Shown: one piece after another, positions 22,235 through 33,565 of the stretch
Layout: each line of letters begins with the position of its first letter
Position numbering within the stretch: the first letter of the stretch is position 1
Notes under the pieces: model-generated
What the model saw: only the letters and a program-made list of their open reading frames with translations
Database searches by the model: none
What the model was told of the DNA's origin: nothing
Translations under genes and position numbers: made by a program
Source: Acanthosepion pharaonis
Lineage: Eukaryota; Mollusca; Cephalopoda; Sepiida; Sepiidae
Assembly (NCBI GenBank): GCA_903632075.3
Contig: CAHIKZ030003485.1
Span: 961,001 to 1,025,000, forward strand
Direction of reading: 5' to 3'
DNA length: 64,000 bases

Positions 22235-22724
22235 GAAAATAGTTTTAGTCTTCCTCATTTAGTCCTTGGCTATTTTATTTGACCTGGGCCTCGAATTATT
22301 ATGATTAGTTAGTTTAATATAGTATTGGTTTTTATCTCTGCCTTATATTCTTCTTCCATTAACAACCAACTTTTGCGCCACCGTCATCAATAATAAATAC
22401 AATATCCTCCTCTTGTTTTTATTGTCGTCTGTTACTGCAAAATTGTTAGATTTGTTCAAAATTCATTGCTCTGCCAATTTTACCTTGGAGCTAAAAAAAT
22501 TGCTTTTCTTTTCCTTCGAAGAATGACATTCTTTTAACCTTTTAAGAAAAAAATTGTCATCAGACTTATCTTCCTTGCCATAGCAACAATGACAGCTAAT
22601 TGAACTAGAATATTAAAAATATACGAAATTATTTAAATGTAGGGCCTTTTTAAAGAGACGGGAATATATTCAAAGATAAATTTGGAACACGTCTGCGTTA
22701 ATAGATGAAAATGGTCGTGGTAGA

Positions 22725-23390
22725 TTTCTTTTAATCATCTCATCCCAAGCAAGGCGATAAAGCTACCAAGACACAAGGAGTTTAGTGAGCGTGAAATAAT
22801 TTGAGAAAAAAGATTATTAAAGACAATAAAAAGAAGAATACAGAAGATAACAAATGACAATGCGTTTCAATTTTTGAACATCAACGTAGACTGGAAAAAA
22901 GGAGCCCGGAGAGAGAATTCCACAGGCGAGAAATGCGAAAGAAGAAACGCTTAGCATAGAATTTATGGCTGCATCTAGCAATTCCAACTGTAAAATGATT
23001 ATACCTAGCTGTCAATCTAGTACTGCGCTTAAATTCGTAAAGCCGGTATACCAAATAGGAATTGCTCATCAGAACAATTATCATGAAAATATTTATAGAA
23101 AAGTGGGAAAGGGACTGAAACCAAAATGCCAGGTTAGAACCGATAACATTGCAGATTCTTCTAGATTCAAGAATTTCTAAATACAAATCAGAGACACCAG
23201 ACCAGATGTGGCAGCGGCAATATTTAATGCCTGGACAATTGGTAAAATTATAACGATGTAAGAAACATTCTGATGGAAAAAATGTCTAGCACAACACAGT
23301 GAACCAACTTTCCTAGAATATTTCTGAGGCCAATTTATTTTCCTCATTCTTACAATGCCAGAGGATTCTTGATCAACAAAAACCAAATGT
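22725..23390 (-). pseudogene. LINE-A copy 4
   Basis: Minus strand, from upstream: SRKVGSLCCARHFFHQNVS (about 23250-23320), NVIGSNLAFWFQSLSH (about 23100-23150), YRLYEFKRSTRLTARYNHFT (about 23000-23040), VGIARCSHKFYAKRFFFRIS and RLWNS (about 22900-22990). The LINE-A 3' end follows (plus-strand TTTTAATCATCTCATCCCAA at 22727). It is 5'-truncated near 23390. Several frame changes. Confidence 0.82.
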
Positions 23391-23689
23391 CGACTGCTCG
23401 TATTACATTGTACAAAACCAGGAATTTACGATCGTCTAAATTTTTAGAAACCAGGAGACAAAAAATAGACGTGATACTGATCAATTGAATTTCAGATTTA
23501 ACAAAGAAAGAATTATATTCTGTCTTTGCATCGAGTCAGTGTCTTGAAATCATTGGCTTATTAACTAAAGAATCTACAAGCACCTAGTAGCTACAGACAT
23601 AGAAAATGTTTGGTGATTTCCAATGCGGCCACCTCAATCAATAACAGTCGAGGGGCATCTGCGTATTTGCACATCTGGGAAAAGAAAAC

Positions 23690-24410
23690 CCTGCCATTTT
23701 GACTTATAAGCATATTTTACATTTTTTCCTATATTTCCTCTGTGACGTGTCCCTTCAGGAAGTAGGCGATCATGGCTCTCCTCAACTTCCTGTTCTTCGT
23801 AGCTCTTAGTATGGTTTGTCCTTTTGCAATCCACACTGATCGCCGTCCTGCCATTTACACAAGACCCTTAGGTACATTCTTCGCTGCTTTCCTCTGTCTC
23901 TCTTGCCTTCAATCTGTCCTCTGAGCATCAGATTTTCCAAGCCCTCTTTCCTCATTATGTGCCCTAGTAATTTCAACTGTCTCTCATTGATTCTAAGTAG
24001 GTGTCCTTTTTGTTTTCTTCAAACTTCGTAATTGCCCACATGTTCAGTTCATGATATTCTCAGCATCCTTCTGTAGAATGACATTTATGTTGTCTCAAGT
24101 CTCCTCTTCATCTGTGAGGATATTGTCCAGTATTTACTGCCATATGAGAAATACTCTTTTCTTTACTTCTAACGAAATTTTCCTGTTTCTTATTGCTTTG
24201 CTTAAGTTTTGAAAGGCATCTTTTGCTATCCTAATATTACTTTGGATTTCAGTGTCACGTTTTCCATTCTACGTTAAAACATTTCCTTGATATTCAAATG
24301 TTTGTACTTGCTTGTTTTTTGTGTCTCCAAATCGTAGATCACATCTTGGGGTGTTCCTTTTGGTGACAACCAAACATTCTGTCTTCTTACAATTGACATT
24401 TAGTCTTTTT
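23690..24410 (-). pseudogene. RTE-type LINE, C-terminal half
   Basis: Minus-strand translation gives NCKKTECLVVTKRNTPRCDL (about 24370), KQVQTFEYQGNV, IRIAKDAFQNLSKAIRNRK (about 24190-24240), a degraded LDNILTDEEE-type region, KRTPTxNQxETVEITRAHNE in place of the usual RKRQLRFLGHxMR, and finally NRKLRRAMIAYFLKGHVT (about 23750-23800), the typical RTE C terminus. Order and motifs match the copy at 61.4-62.2 kb. Truncated at the 5' end by a junction to LINE-A sequence at about 24412. Confidence 0.82.
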
Positions 24411-24412
24411 CT

Positions 24413-24522
24413 TCACGAATCTAGTACTGCACTTAAATTCATAAAGTCTAGGTTTCCATAGAGAAAAGTTCATCAGAACAATTGCCATGAGAATATTTAT
24501 AGAAAAGACATAAGGAAGCCAA
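24413..24522 (-). pseudogene. LINE-A copy 5: short scrap
   Basis: Plus-strand GAATCTAGTACTGCACTTAA at 24417 and ATTCATAAAGTCTAGG, followed by CATCAGAACAATTGCCATGA, are the reverse complement of the LINE-A FHGNCSDELSS...RLYEFKCSTR region. Both the 5' and 3' parts are missing. Confidence 0.75.
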
Positions 24523-25499
24523 CAAAATCAAAATAAAATTGAGACTAAAAAAAAAATGAAACTGTTTTCTATATTTTCTTTAATCAGGTTCACTTCAAAA
24601 AATTATTTTTAGAGATATTTTTTAATAATATCAATAACGACAAAAGAATTATAAACTCAGTATAAGCAAATTAATTGCACAAAAATTCCTGCAATTAAAT
24701 CAGATTGTCATCAGAAATACTTCAACTCACAATTTGCAGGAAAGATAAAAAGCAAGAATCCAAATGCTACCACCCACTAGTTGTCTATCAATTAAAAGCT
24801 ATTTTAATTCTGGGGAGATTTTCAGATTGACCCTGTCTGTAAAGGCTGGGGTAAATGGCTTTGTTAATAAGACAGACTTTGATTGATAATTCTCCAGAAT
24901 ATTATCTTTCAATCTTTAGCTAAAATCAAAGATCAAAATGTTGATTCTATTCAATGTAGAGTCAAACTAAAAACATAAATCTAAAAAGCTGATCCATTTA
25001 TTAAGAAAACTAAAGTTGCTCAATGACTGCAAATACTGAATGGCTTTCAAAGCAAAATTAAAAACAATTAACTGCACTTTGTTCTCATCTGAACAAATTA
25101 CCCGCCCTTTGTTGACTGTCACTAAAGCCAAACTAAAGCTTTAATGATCATCTTTAAATAAGAACAAATTGAAAAGTGGGTTTTAGAAATAGTCAGGTCT
25201 ACTACTTTGCTTCTCAGAATAAATAATTCTCTATTTATTTTGTTGGTAATATATATATATACATTTAGGTATTCAGCTAAGCTTACTTATTTAATTATAA
25301 TCAGGTCTGTCTATAGACTGACTTATATTACACTTTAAGTTGAGGTTTGTGTAGTGACTTATGGTCTGTTTCTTAGTTTGGTACAAGATCACAATGGTTG
25401 GGTGCCCAACAAAGACAGTCTTCTCTTATAACAGTCTACAGAACACTTGGTAACTATCAACTTTCAGACTAATCACCTAAATTCTGTATGAACAATAGC
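24523..25499. other. No gene seen
   Basis: AT-rich, apparently single-copy within the window. No coding pattern or repeat that I can name. Confidence 0.5.
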
Positions 25500-25580
25500 C
25501 TAATGGATTAAATCATTAGCTCATGAATTTTATTGCATAGTAATTGTAAGTTTAATTCCTGGGCCAGTTCATACAGTTTT
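25500..25580 (+). repeat. tRNA-derived SINE-like head
   Basis: A-box-like TAGCCTAATGGATTAAATC at about 25496 and B-box-like TAAGTTTAATTCCTGG at about 25546 are spaced as in a tRNA-headed SINE. Weakly conserved. Confidence 0.4.
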
Positions 25581-26725
25581 AGATAGAGCACGAGCAATAA
25601 GTGAGTAATAGTAAATAGATAAAAAGATGAGATATCCTCAGATATGGACAGTGAAATGAGAACAATCTACCCCCATAGATTGAATAACAGGTTCAGTTTA
25701 AAATTCCCTGAAGGTTACCCTGTCCAACAAGTCCCTGATGATATCTGTAGAGCAAGACAGCTGAAATAATGTGATAATAACAACCAAGATGAGGATATTA
25801 GTCTGAATGTAAATAATGTACATAATAATCACCAAATGTAGAACAATACAAAGTTGTTTTTCATTCATGGAAGGTAGCCCAGCCTGTGGAGTATAATTTG
25901 ATAGTCATAAAATGTTTCAAAATTATACTTTTAAGGATTCATTTTCTGAAAAACATTTCTGGGAACAAAACAATTTGACTTACAAATATTAAGTGGAAAG
26001 TAATATGAAGAAGGATGTGGCTGCATTTTCATCTGTTATTACTACACGGTTAAGATACTGCTAGGGTATCCTGGGTTAGTGTTAATAAAGTTTCCATCTC
26101 AAAACCCCATGCCTGGCTCCAGGGCAGGGGATAATTTCCTCGATTTCTATCAAACTTCTATCAAAAGATTAAAGACTAAAAATGAAGGATTGTAAATTCA
26201 AACAATTAAATGTTACAGAATTGTTTTTATTAATTACTTTATATGAAAAGGAATAAAAGCACTTGAACAATTAAGTAAACAGTTTGAAAAAAAACATTTA
26301 TCCAAATTTGTGATGAGAAATGAGAAATCACTTAGCTTTTTTTTTGTGAGCATATAGACAAAAAGAAATTAGCTAATGGTAATGGTAATATTAGCCATTT
26401 CATTATAAGAAAATATTCGACATTCATTGACTGAGCAGCCAGTGTTGCTTTCAGCTGAAATCTATAAAACCGTTCTCTTAAAATAATTGTTCAGGAAAAT
26501 AGGGTTTCTTATGTCCAGTTGGTGTTATCACTCTTTTCAGCATTGGTGGTTCCTTTGTTCCTAACCTTTCAAGTCATGTGGAATGTCAACATCTTGATTG
26601 TTTTGTCTTCAAGTTACATGCCCTATTCATTTTAGTTGTTGCTGTTGTTGTTAGTCCATAAGTGATGTGGTTTCTGTTATTTGGTACAGTTCTTTGTTTA
26701 TGATTCTGCAGCACCAGTCTACATG

Positions 26726-26728
<3 letters not shown>
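25581..26728. other. No gene seen
   Basis: Nothing recognised on either strand; ordinary AT-rich sequence. Confidence 0.5.

Positions 26729-26767
<39 letters not shown>
26729..26767. repeat. Microsatellite (AT)n
   Basis: About 39 bp of AT, 100 bp before the first palindromic element. Confidence 0.96.
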
Positions 26768-26770
<3 letters not shown>

Positions 26771-26868
26771 CAATCCAAAATCACATTTTGAAAAATGTAA
26801 TATTAGTCAAAAAATGATTACATCAATGAAAAATGTGAATTTAAAAAAATTAAAATTTAGAGCAATTT

Positions 26869-27028
26869 AAGATATAAAATTTATAAGAAATCCAACCTTT
26901 CTGCTACCATGTTTTACTAATTTGGTATTGTCAGACAGTAATTTGAATTCAACTTACTATCTGACGATACTGAATTGGTGAAATCACAATAGCAGGAAGG
27001 TTGGTTTTCTTATAAATTTTATATCATA
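26869..27028. mobile_element. Palindromic MITE-like element, arms of about 75 bp
   Basis: The left arm starts GATATAAAATTTATAAGAAA at 26871 and reads on through CCAACCTTTCTGCTA and GTATTGTCAGACAGTAA. The right arm is its reverse complement, ending TTATAAATTTTATATC at 27026. Only about 10 bases around a central GAATTC at 26946-26951 are unpaired. I count roughly a dozen mismatches. No coding potential; such full palindromes are typical of short non-autonomous DNA elements. The transposon family is unknown. Confidence 0.85.
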
Positions 27029-27306
27029 AAGTAAAAATATTGGTAGGTTTCAAAAATTTTTAAATTTAAGAGACACTCAAAAATATTCTTAAGGCTATCT
27101 ATGAAAGTCAAGCTAAAGTATGGAAGATGCTAAATGACATAATTTAATGCTTAATAAACAAAAGTGAGTAATTGTTGTTGAAGTTTTTATTTTCTTATTT
27201 GTTCATATATATTTCTTTACTTTTTTATTAATATAATTATTCTTTATTATTTTATTTTAATTTCATAAATCATTTCTGTATTTATTTATTTTAAATAATA
27301 GAAGGT

Positions 27307-27406
27307 TTCTAACACTTCTGATGTCTTATCAAGTGATGATGTTGAATGTAGAATGAAGGGTTTTGCATTCAACATCATCACTTGGTAAGACACCAGAAAT
27401 GTTGAA
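27307..27406. mobile_element. Second palindromic element, arms of about 46 bp
   Basis: Left arm AACACTTCTGATGTCTTATC followed by AAGTGATGATGTTGAATG; right arm is its reverse complement CATTCAACATCATCACTTGG then TAAGACACCAGAAATGTT. Loop of about 7-10 bases. Mismatches are few and mostly single transitions, so a transcript would fold into a long hairpin. Not related by sequence to the palindrome 280 bp upstream. Confidence 0.85.
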
Positions 27407-27643
27407 ATAAAATGGCTATTTTTGTAGTGATTTTATAACATGTTTATGTTATAATTTTTTAATAAATAATATATATTATATATATATAAGAGAGTTTGGA
27501 AAACTTCAGAAAGGGTACAGAAACATTTCTTGTACAGCCCTACTTTCTAAAAATCAGACCAAATGAAAAACTGCCAAATTTTGGCAGAGAATCCCTTTGA
27601 GTTTAGCGCTGGGAACATTACAATACCAACTAATATGTATATA

Positions 27644-27648
<5 letters not shown>

Positions 27649-27694
<46 letters not shown>
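27649..27694. repeat. Microsatellite (AT)n
   Basis: About 46 bp of AT shortly upstream of LINE-A copy 6. Confidence 0.96.
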
Positions 27695-27696
<2 letters not shown>

Positions 27697-27769
27697 CTCA
27701 GTTGTATCTATTCAATGTATAACTGTGCCTTATAAATGATGTCTTGTGATGGTGGTGCTTTCCATCAGG

Positions 27770-28694
27770 GTGACGGCTATCATGCATAAATGTATAATAG
27801 TAAGTCTGAGCTGTTTGATGAGGTTAGATTGGCAGCTGATCTAAAAAATGATCTACTTTCTGTTGTTAACTGGGGTAAGGAATAACTTGTTAATTTTAAT
27901 ACCTCCAAAATTAAATTACTCTCTTTTAATCTGAGATAACGTTTTAACTTCCCTCAGTATAGCTGTTGCTAACCTCCAGGAGAGTGACTCATTGTGCCTT
28001 CTTGGATGAACATTTTCCATTGATATGAAGTGAAAAGATTATTGAACCGGTTATTAGGTCTTCTGTTAGGAAAGTTGTTTCCCTGTGTCATGCTAGACAA
28101 TTTTTCTAACCAGAATCTATCTTACATATTTATAAGTCTACCATTCATCTTTGTTTTGAATATTACTGCCACATCTGGTCTGTTGCTCCAGCTACATAAT
28201 TAGGGACTCTTGATAAAATCCAAAGAAGAATCTTCAATGTTATTGGTCCTGAACTGGCATCTTGCTTTCAGTCACTTTTCCCACTGCAGTAATGTAGATT
28301 TCCTGTGGTTTTTCCATAAATACTTTCATGGCAATTGTTCTGATGAACTTTCTTCTATGGAAACCTAGGCTCTATGAATTTAAGCAAAATACTAGATTGG
28401 CAGCAAAGTTTCATCAATTTACAGTTGAAATGGCAAAATGGAACCATAAGTTCTATGCTAATAGTTTCTTTTCTTGCACTTATTGCTTATGCGACTCTTT
28501 TCCAGCTTCTTGTTTTCTCAGTCAATTTTGATCTTACAAATTTTAAATGCAATGCCAATTGTTATTGTCTGTCTTCTTAGTTCTTATATTTTTTACTGTT
28601 CTCACTCCTTAATAATGTTTTTTTAATCATATTCTCTGACACTCAATAATCCCTTGTGTCTTGGTGGTTTTATTGTTGTGCTTGGGATGAAATG

Positions 28695-28696
<2 letters not shown>
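27770..28696 (+). pseudogene. LINE-A copy 6: post-palm to 3' end
   Basis: Plus-strand translation in shifting frames: GDGYHA in place of DDTTIYS near 27770, NSKSELFDEVRLAADLKNDL then LSVVNWGK (27795-27870), VNFNTSKIKLLSFN (27890-27935), SVRKVVSLCHARQFF-like (about 28060-28105), TLDKIQRRIFNVIGPELASC (28205-28265), FHGNCSDELSSMETxALxxFK near 28325-28380, and the HQFTVEMAKWNHKFYANSFF block (28400-28470). The 3' UTR ends GCTTGGGATGAAATGATTAT and passes directly into an (AT)n tract. It preserves the order of the family better than the shorter copies, with several indels. Confidence 0.85.

Positions 28697-28734
<38 letters not shown>
28697..28734. repeat. Microsatellite (AT)n at a LINE-A 3' terminus
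   Basis: The AT run begins inside the terminal GATTATAT of LINE-A copy 6. Confidence 0.95.
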
Positions 28735-28736
<2 letters not shown>

Positions 28737-28946
28737 AGAGTTGTAATGGTTAGCAGTACAGAATTAGAAATTGGCAAATCTTCAGAAAGGTATAAATCCA
28801 TCATCATCTCACCTCAATTATGTTTTAAATAGCAAAGCAAATTGTGCTCTTCGGCCTTGATTAACAACCAGTCTAGGAGAAGGAAAACAGAATTTACAAA
28901 TATGGGTAAATGGAAGATTTGTTAGCAAATGTTATATTCAACAACT

Positions 28947-28950
<4 letters not shown>

Positions 28951-29018
<68 letters not shown>
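28951..29018. repeat. Microsatellite (AT)n
   Basis: About 68 bp of AT. Confidence 0.97.
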
Positions 29019-29019
<1 letters not shown>

Positions 29020-29135
29020 GAGAATAATAATGCATATATATTTGCATCAATAAAAACCTTACTTTAGTCCAATGAAGGGACAAAATGCATCGCACAAAAG
29101 ATTTTTTTCTACTTTATCATTAATTTGTTTAAAAA

Positions 29136-29154
29136 CACACATACACACACACAC

Positions 29155-29201
<47 letters not shown>
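29136..29201. repeat. Self-complementary microsatellite (CA)n-CC-(GT)n
   Basis: A CA run of about 20 bp meets a GT run of about 45 bp across a CCGTG junction at about 29153-29158. The two halves are complementary, so the tract can form a hairpin. Confidence 0.93.
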
Positions 29202-29204
<3 letters not shown>

Positions 29205-29915
29205 TCATGGCTGAGTGGTTAGAACATTCACTTTCTAACCATGAGACCTGGGTTTGAATCTCACGAACTGTTGTAAGGTTACTGAATAGAATAATCAAAT
29301 GAAGGTTGGTAATGAATGTTAATACTTAGGAAAAGAATGACACATATAAGATTCACCAGTGGCGTGTAGAAGTAGTAAACCGCTAGAAGTGAGTCAAGCG
29401 AATTCCACAATTAATCTCCAACTACAGATCAACATATAGTATTTGCTACTGTATTTATGTGAATGGGAACATACCCCTTATTATCCTTAGGTATGCTACA
29501 ACACCAACCATGGTGGATTTGTCAGGAAGAAGACTTCCTGATGTTATCAGGCTGGAGGGGTCAATCCCAGTGTGTGGTACCTTTGGAAAGTGCCTGAAAA
29601 CCATACCATGGGTTGACCCTTGTGAGCAAAATTGGGTAGACGGAACCCTTGGAGGTTGTCAATAGTTGTGCTAGTAAGTAGTCACAATTTACCATGGCCG
29701 AAAGCTTGAGCGTGCTGGCCTTGTTCAAATTGTTGATCACACTCTTTCCTAGAAACTGTAACTATGGTTTGCTCAGCATAGTTGCAGGATAAACCACAGG
29801 TGGGTTCTGTGGGTGTTGAATAAGCACAAATGCGCCTGAGTAATCATCTGCAATAGGGATTGGCTAGCCACCCTAGTAGATGGGTATCCTCTAATAGGAG
29901 TGGCCAGCTATACAT
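29202..29915 (+). repeat. tRNA-headed SINE-like composite repeat
   Basis: The first 67 bases are strongly tRNA-like: A-box TGGCTGAGTGGTTAG at 29208, B-box GGTTTGAATCTC at 29251, and acceptor-like ends GTTCATG (29203-29209) and CACGAAC (29262-29268) that pair at six of seven positions. A full tRNA is not convincing (short, no clean anticodon arm), so I call it a SINE head. The body to about 29915 is GC-richer than the surroundings (for example GTCAGGAAGAAGACTTCCTG at 29520 and GGGTAGACGGAACCCTTGG at 29633) and is probably the element body. No open frame of interest. Confidence 0.6.
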
Positions 29916-31074
29916 GTACGTATAATGCATTATAGTTAAGTGTATTTACAGTTATGCGGTCTTTAACAATTTTGTGTATAACTAGTGTACTTTCACTGGG
30001 TGTTCCAGTAATGGGACCTTGTACCAGACTAAAATAAGCCTGCTATGGACATTTAAGTAATTGCATTCTTGCCACCAACAGCAATGGTTAGTTTTTGAAA
30101 CCAGATGTTGATTTAAGAACTAAATACTAATTTTCAAGTCAACCAGGCTTTCCTCACATGGAAGATGACACAACCCTACCACTTCCAACATGGCTACTCT
30201 ATTTAGCGTTATACTAAGTTAAGTTTAGTAAAGTTCAATATTCTCAGCACCAAAATTATTGCAAATTCTTGTCTACAAGATTTGAAATGAAAGTGTCATT
30301 TTTAAACAACTTTTTGAATTTCAAACTTTGAATTGCTTTTATTACTGAAAACTATTTTTGTCTCTTTCCAAAGTCCCCATTTATAGTCAATGTGTTGCCT
30401 GCAGTTATATTCCAATTATCTACATGTGCATTCCAAATGATCTTTGTTTTTCAATAAGACAAGCAGTGAATTACTTAATGTCTTGCTGTCTGTCACTGAC
30501 ACATGCAATTATAAGATGTCCTGAAAATGGAAAAACAAATTTTGGATGCTCTCTTGATGAATATCTTTATAATTCTTTAAGAAATATTTAAAACTTGCAT
30601 TAAATGCCATTTTAAATAAATGAAAAATAATGCAAGGTATTTAATTTCAGTGATCACTTGTTAAAAGATCAATAATCAATGTTCAGAAATTTCCATGTAA
30701 ATATTCAGAAACAATAATGAAGATAAATATCTTCAACCACACATTTACATTCATCTTCAAAAATAACTCAATATAAATTTATACTGTTGCAAATATTATT
30801 ACTTTCAAAGTATAGAGGTATCATTAAAATCATGACAGCAAGTCACTTGCACTTGTAGAAATATAAGATAATCTTATATATATAAATTCCACTTTTAGCA
30901 TACTATTTGAAATTAAGCAAATTCTGTCCACATAAATGAACTGCAATCTAAGTAGTGCTTCATTCAAACTAAAACAATGCATATTTGACCAAAAAAGTTC
31001 TTCTTAAACTTAGAGAGATCATATCTTCCTGCTTGAAATGCCCATGAGAAAAGAAAGCCGAGTGGTACTCTGTT

Positions 31075-31076
<2 letters not shown>
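29916..31076. other. No gene seen
   Basis: AT-rich; a 77-codon plus frame at 30358-30591 shows no recognisable domain. Confidence 0.5.

Positions 31077-31167
<91 letters not shown>
31077..31167. repeat. Microsatellite (GT)n
   Basis: About 90 bp of uninterrupted GT, the longest GT run in the window, just upstream of the candidate transcribed region. Confidence 0.98.
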
Positions 31168-31170
<3 letters not shown>

Positions 31171-31199
31171 ACCTCTTGACTAGATAAGATAGCTTAGTG

Positions 31200-31981
31200 T
31201 TGTACATACTGTGTGGATACTGTTTGGTGTGATTCACAATGGCCTCAGTAAAATCTTCAAAATCGATACTGACTCCTCCTTCTCCTCCACCTAATACACC
31301 TCCTCCTCCTTCACCTCTGCCTTTTTATCTCTGCCATTTCTTCACTTTCCCTTTTCCTTTCTAATTCCATTGACTTTTCCTGAGACGCATAATAATGATT
31401 GAATGATTTGCCAGATGTCATTTTGTCCCTGTCTCTTAAAATCACCCTGACAAGAAGAGCTTCTGTTTGCTTGATCCCCCCCCCCCACTCCAATGCAAAA
31501 CACTAAATGATCCCTCCTGGTTGTCTAAGCTTTCCTACTTGCAAGAGCTGGGCTGGCTGCAGCAGCAGCGGCAGCAAAGCTGGACTGCTATATTGACTCT
31601 TTTTTTTACTAAGACATTAATTATTGGTGTCTCCCGAATCTCCTGTCCCTTCTCCATCTTCCAAATATATTATTATTTTTTAATCCGTTTCCATCATCTG
31701 ATACTCCCAGATTTGCAGGTGATTCCAAAAAATACAGGTAATAATCACATTAGGTACAGAAAACGAGTACATTTGTCACATGTATTACCGCTCCCACCGC
31801 CACTTGTGTTGCTACAACCATTGAGCTGTAACTGCTGCTGGTACTATTCTACTAGAGATTGTACTACTACTACTACTGCTATTACTACTTTAGTGCTGCT
31901 ACTACCAATACTAAAATTATTATTGTTGTCGTTTAGCTCTCGTCACTGCCACAGTCGTGGGTTACCACCAAATGTGATAAG
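31200..31981 (+). other. Candidate non-coding or 5' exon of an unknown host gene
   Basis: This stretch is richer in GC than its neighbours, with TCC-rich, CAG/CAGCGG and CTACTACT blocks, and it ends in a textbook donor, GATAAG|GTAAGTC, at 31981/31982. A plus frame open for 172 codons (31467-31985) starts without an ATG and runs through a C-tract; I do not take it as coding. The minus strand has a 60-codon charged frame at 31311-31493 (MEWGGGIKQTEALLV...). A 5' UTR exon on the plus strand fits the splice signals best. The transcription start cannot be seen. Confidence 0.35.
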
Positions 31982-32340
31982 GTAAGTCATTGTCTTTCCT
32001 AGTCAGTGATATATCGTCTCTAATTTTTTGATGTCTTCTTGGATGAATGACTTCAGTTTTGTCCCAAACTAATATCAGATCAACATTTTCTGATTTTGAC
32101 TCTTCATCCGAGTAGACATATGTTGAGCTTTTAGGCGTTATCGGAATCAGGTGTTTCAGTTTCAAGGAAAATAGGATTATTTTACACTACAGTTTACAGT
32201 ACACACACAATAATATATATTTCGTTAATTTAGTCAGAGAACAACCTTCACCAACTGCAGTTTTGTTTTTTAAATATTTCAGTTAAAATTTTAAAATATT
32301 TTTTAAAAATTAAAAAGTAGATTTTTTCTTTTTCTTACAG
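31982..32340 (+). other. Candidate GT-AG intron (359 bp)
   Basis: Begins GTAAGT after AAG and ends TTTTTTCTTTTTCTTACAG at 32340, followed by CCTGATGATAAATAAATC. Both ends fit metazoan consensus very well, including a long pyrimidine tract. Inference from consensus only. Confidence 0.4.
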
Positions 32341-33136
32341 CCTGATGATAAATAAATCATAGATCTCAGTCTCAAAAGACTGGTTATTGCCGAGTGACGA
32401 GTTAAAAAAAAAAAAAACATTCAGTGAAAATAATTGAATCAATTACACGCACTTCCCCTAATAGACGCATCCTCCCACCCGAGACACGCATTTGTTTAGT
32501 GAGATAGATATATGCTTCTTCTTGCCTGTTCGACATTTAATAATAATAATAATACGTAGTGGTGTTACTTAGTGTTTTCACGGCTGCTATTTCTTTTCAA
32601 CAATAATACCAGATTTTTTAACTTTTTTGTTTTTCTCAACAACTAGTTGTTCACAAACCCGCTTTTTATTCTTCACATTGATTTCTGTTTTTTCCAACTT
32701 GTCATCTTTAATTTTTCTGCAAATTCTCTTCTTCCCTTTTTTAATGAAGTGATCAGTAATGCCCCCCCCCAACTCATATTGCTAAACGCAAAAAAAGAAA
32801 CAAAAAAAAAACAATTCAAAAACCAGTTTTTCATTTGTTTACGATTTTTGACAAAAAAACCGTCTTACAAATTGTCTTTGTAGCTTAGTTTTAATAAACA
32901 AACAATAAAATTTAAGCAGCTAAAAATTATGAATTTTTTTTCTTGCCTGACATGATAAATTGTTGAAATTTTAATTTTTAATGTAAAAATATTTTGTCGT
33001 ACAACTTTGAAGGTTAAATAAAAACGTATAAATGATTTTGAAATGTTACTTTCTTGTTTGTCACTCGAGAAATTTATGCATGTTCTAACATGCAAACAAA
33101 AGTAAAATCCAAATGTGAAATTATGATGTCGTGATG

Positions 33137-33137
33137 A

Positions 33138-33169
<32 letters not shown>
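33137..33169. repeat. Poly-T run
   Basis: About 30 consecutive T's followed by GTGGACTC; possibly the tail of a minus-strand retroposed sequence, but no body is recognisable to its right. Confidence 0.8.
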
Positions 33170-33170
<1 letters not shown>

Positions 33171-33565
33171 TGGACTCTCTACGGTTCGATCAATTATACT
33201 ATCGACCCTGAAGAAGATTATTTTTATGATTGCCGGTCAAATTCAACCCATATTGAAATTAGATGTTGCCGTCTTCTTCAGTTTAAGTAAACTACACTTT
33301 TCTTCCAGAAGAAAAAAATTAAAAAAGCGTAAAAAGAATCGATGTGTAATGTCAAATATTTTGTTGTTCCCGGGCATTATTTTAAAATTCTGCTGGCTTT
33401 TTACGTTTATGATTTGTGCAAAAAAGGTTTTTCTTCTTTCGCTTCTTTGTTTTCTGTTTTTTCTTCTTTTTTGACAAATGAAAAACCTACTTTTATTTTT
33501 CTTCTTCTTAGCCCACAAAATATGTAATAAATTCATTTGTACGATTTATTTCTCCCGTTTTTTAG

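Noticed and set aside
26869..27406. Annotating the palindromes as microRNA genes
   Set aside because: Hairpin shape alone is not enough; stems are longer and more perfect than typical precursors, and no expression data are available.
29203..29268. A functional tRNA gene
   Set aside because: The A and B boxes and acceptor ends are good, but the stretch is about 66 nt, has no clean anticodon arm, and continues into a repeat body. A tRNA-derived SINE explains it better.
31467..31985. A 172-residue plus-strand protein
   Set aside because: No ATG near the start, the frame passes through a C-run and low-complexity CT and CTA triplets, and it runs straight past a strong splice donor. I kept the segment only as a candidate non-coding exon.
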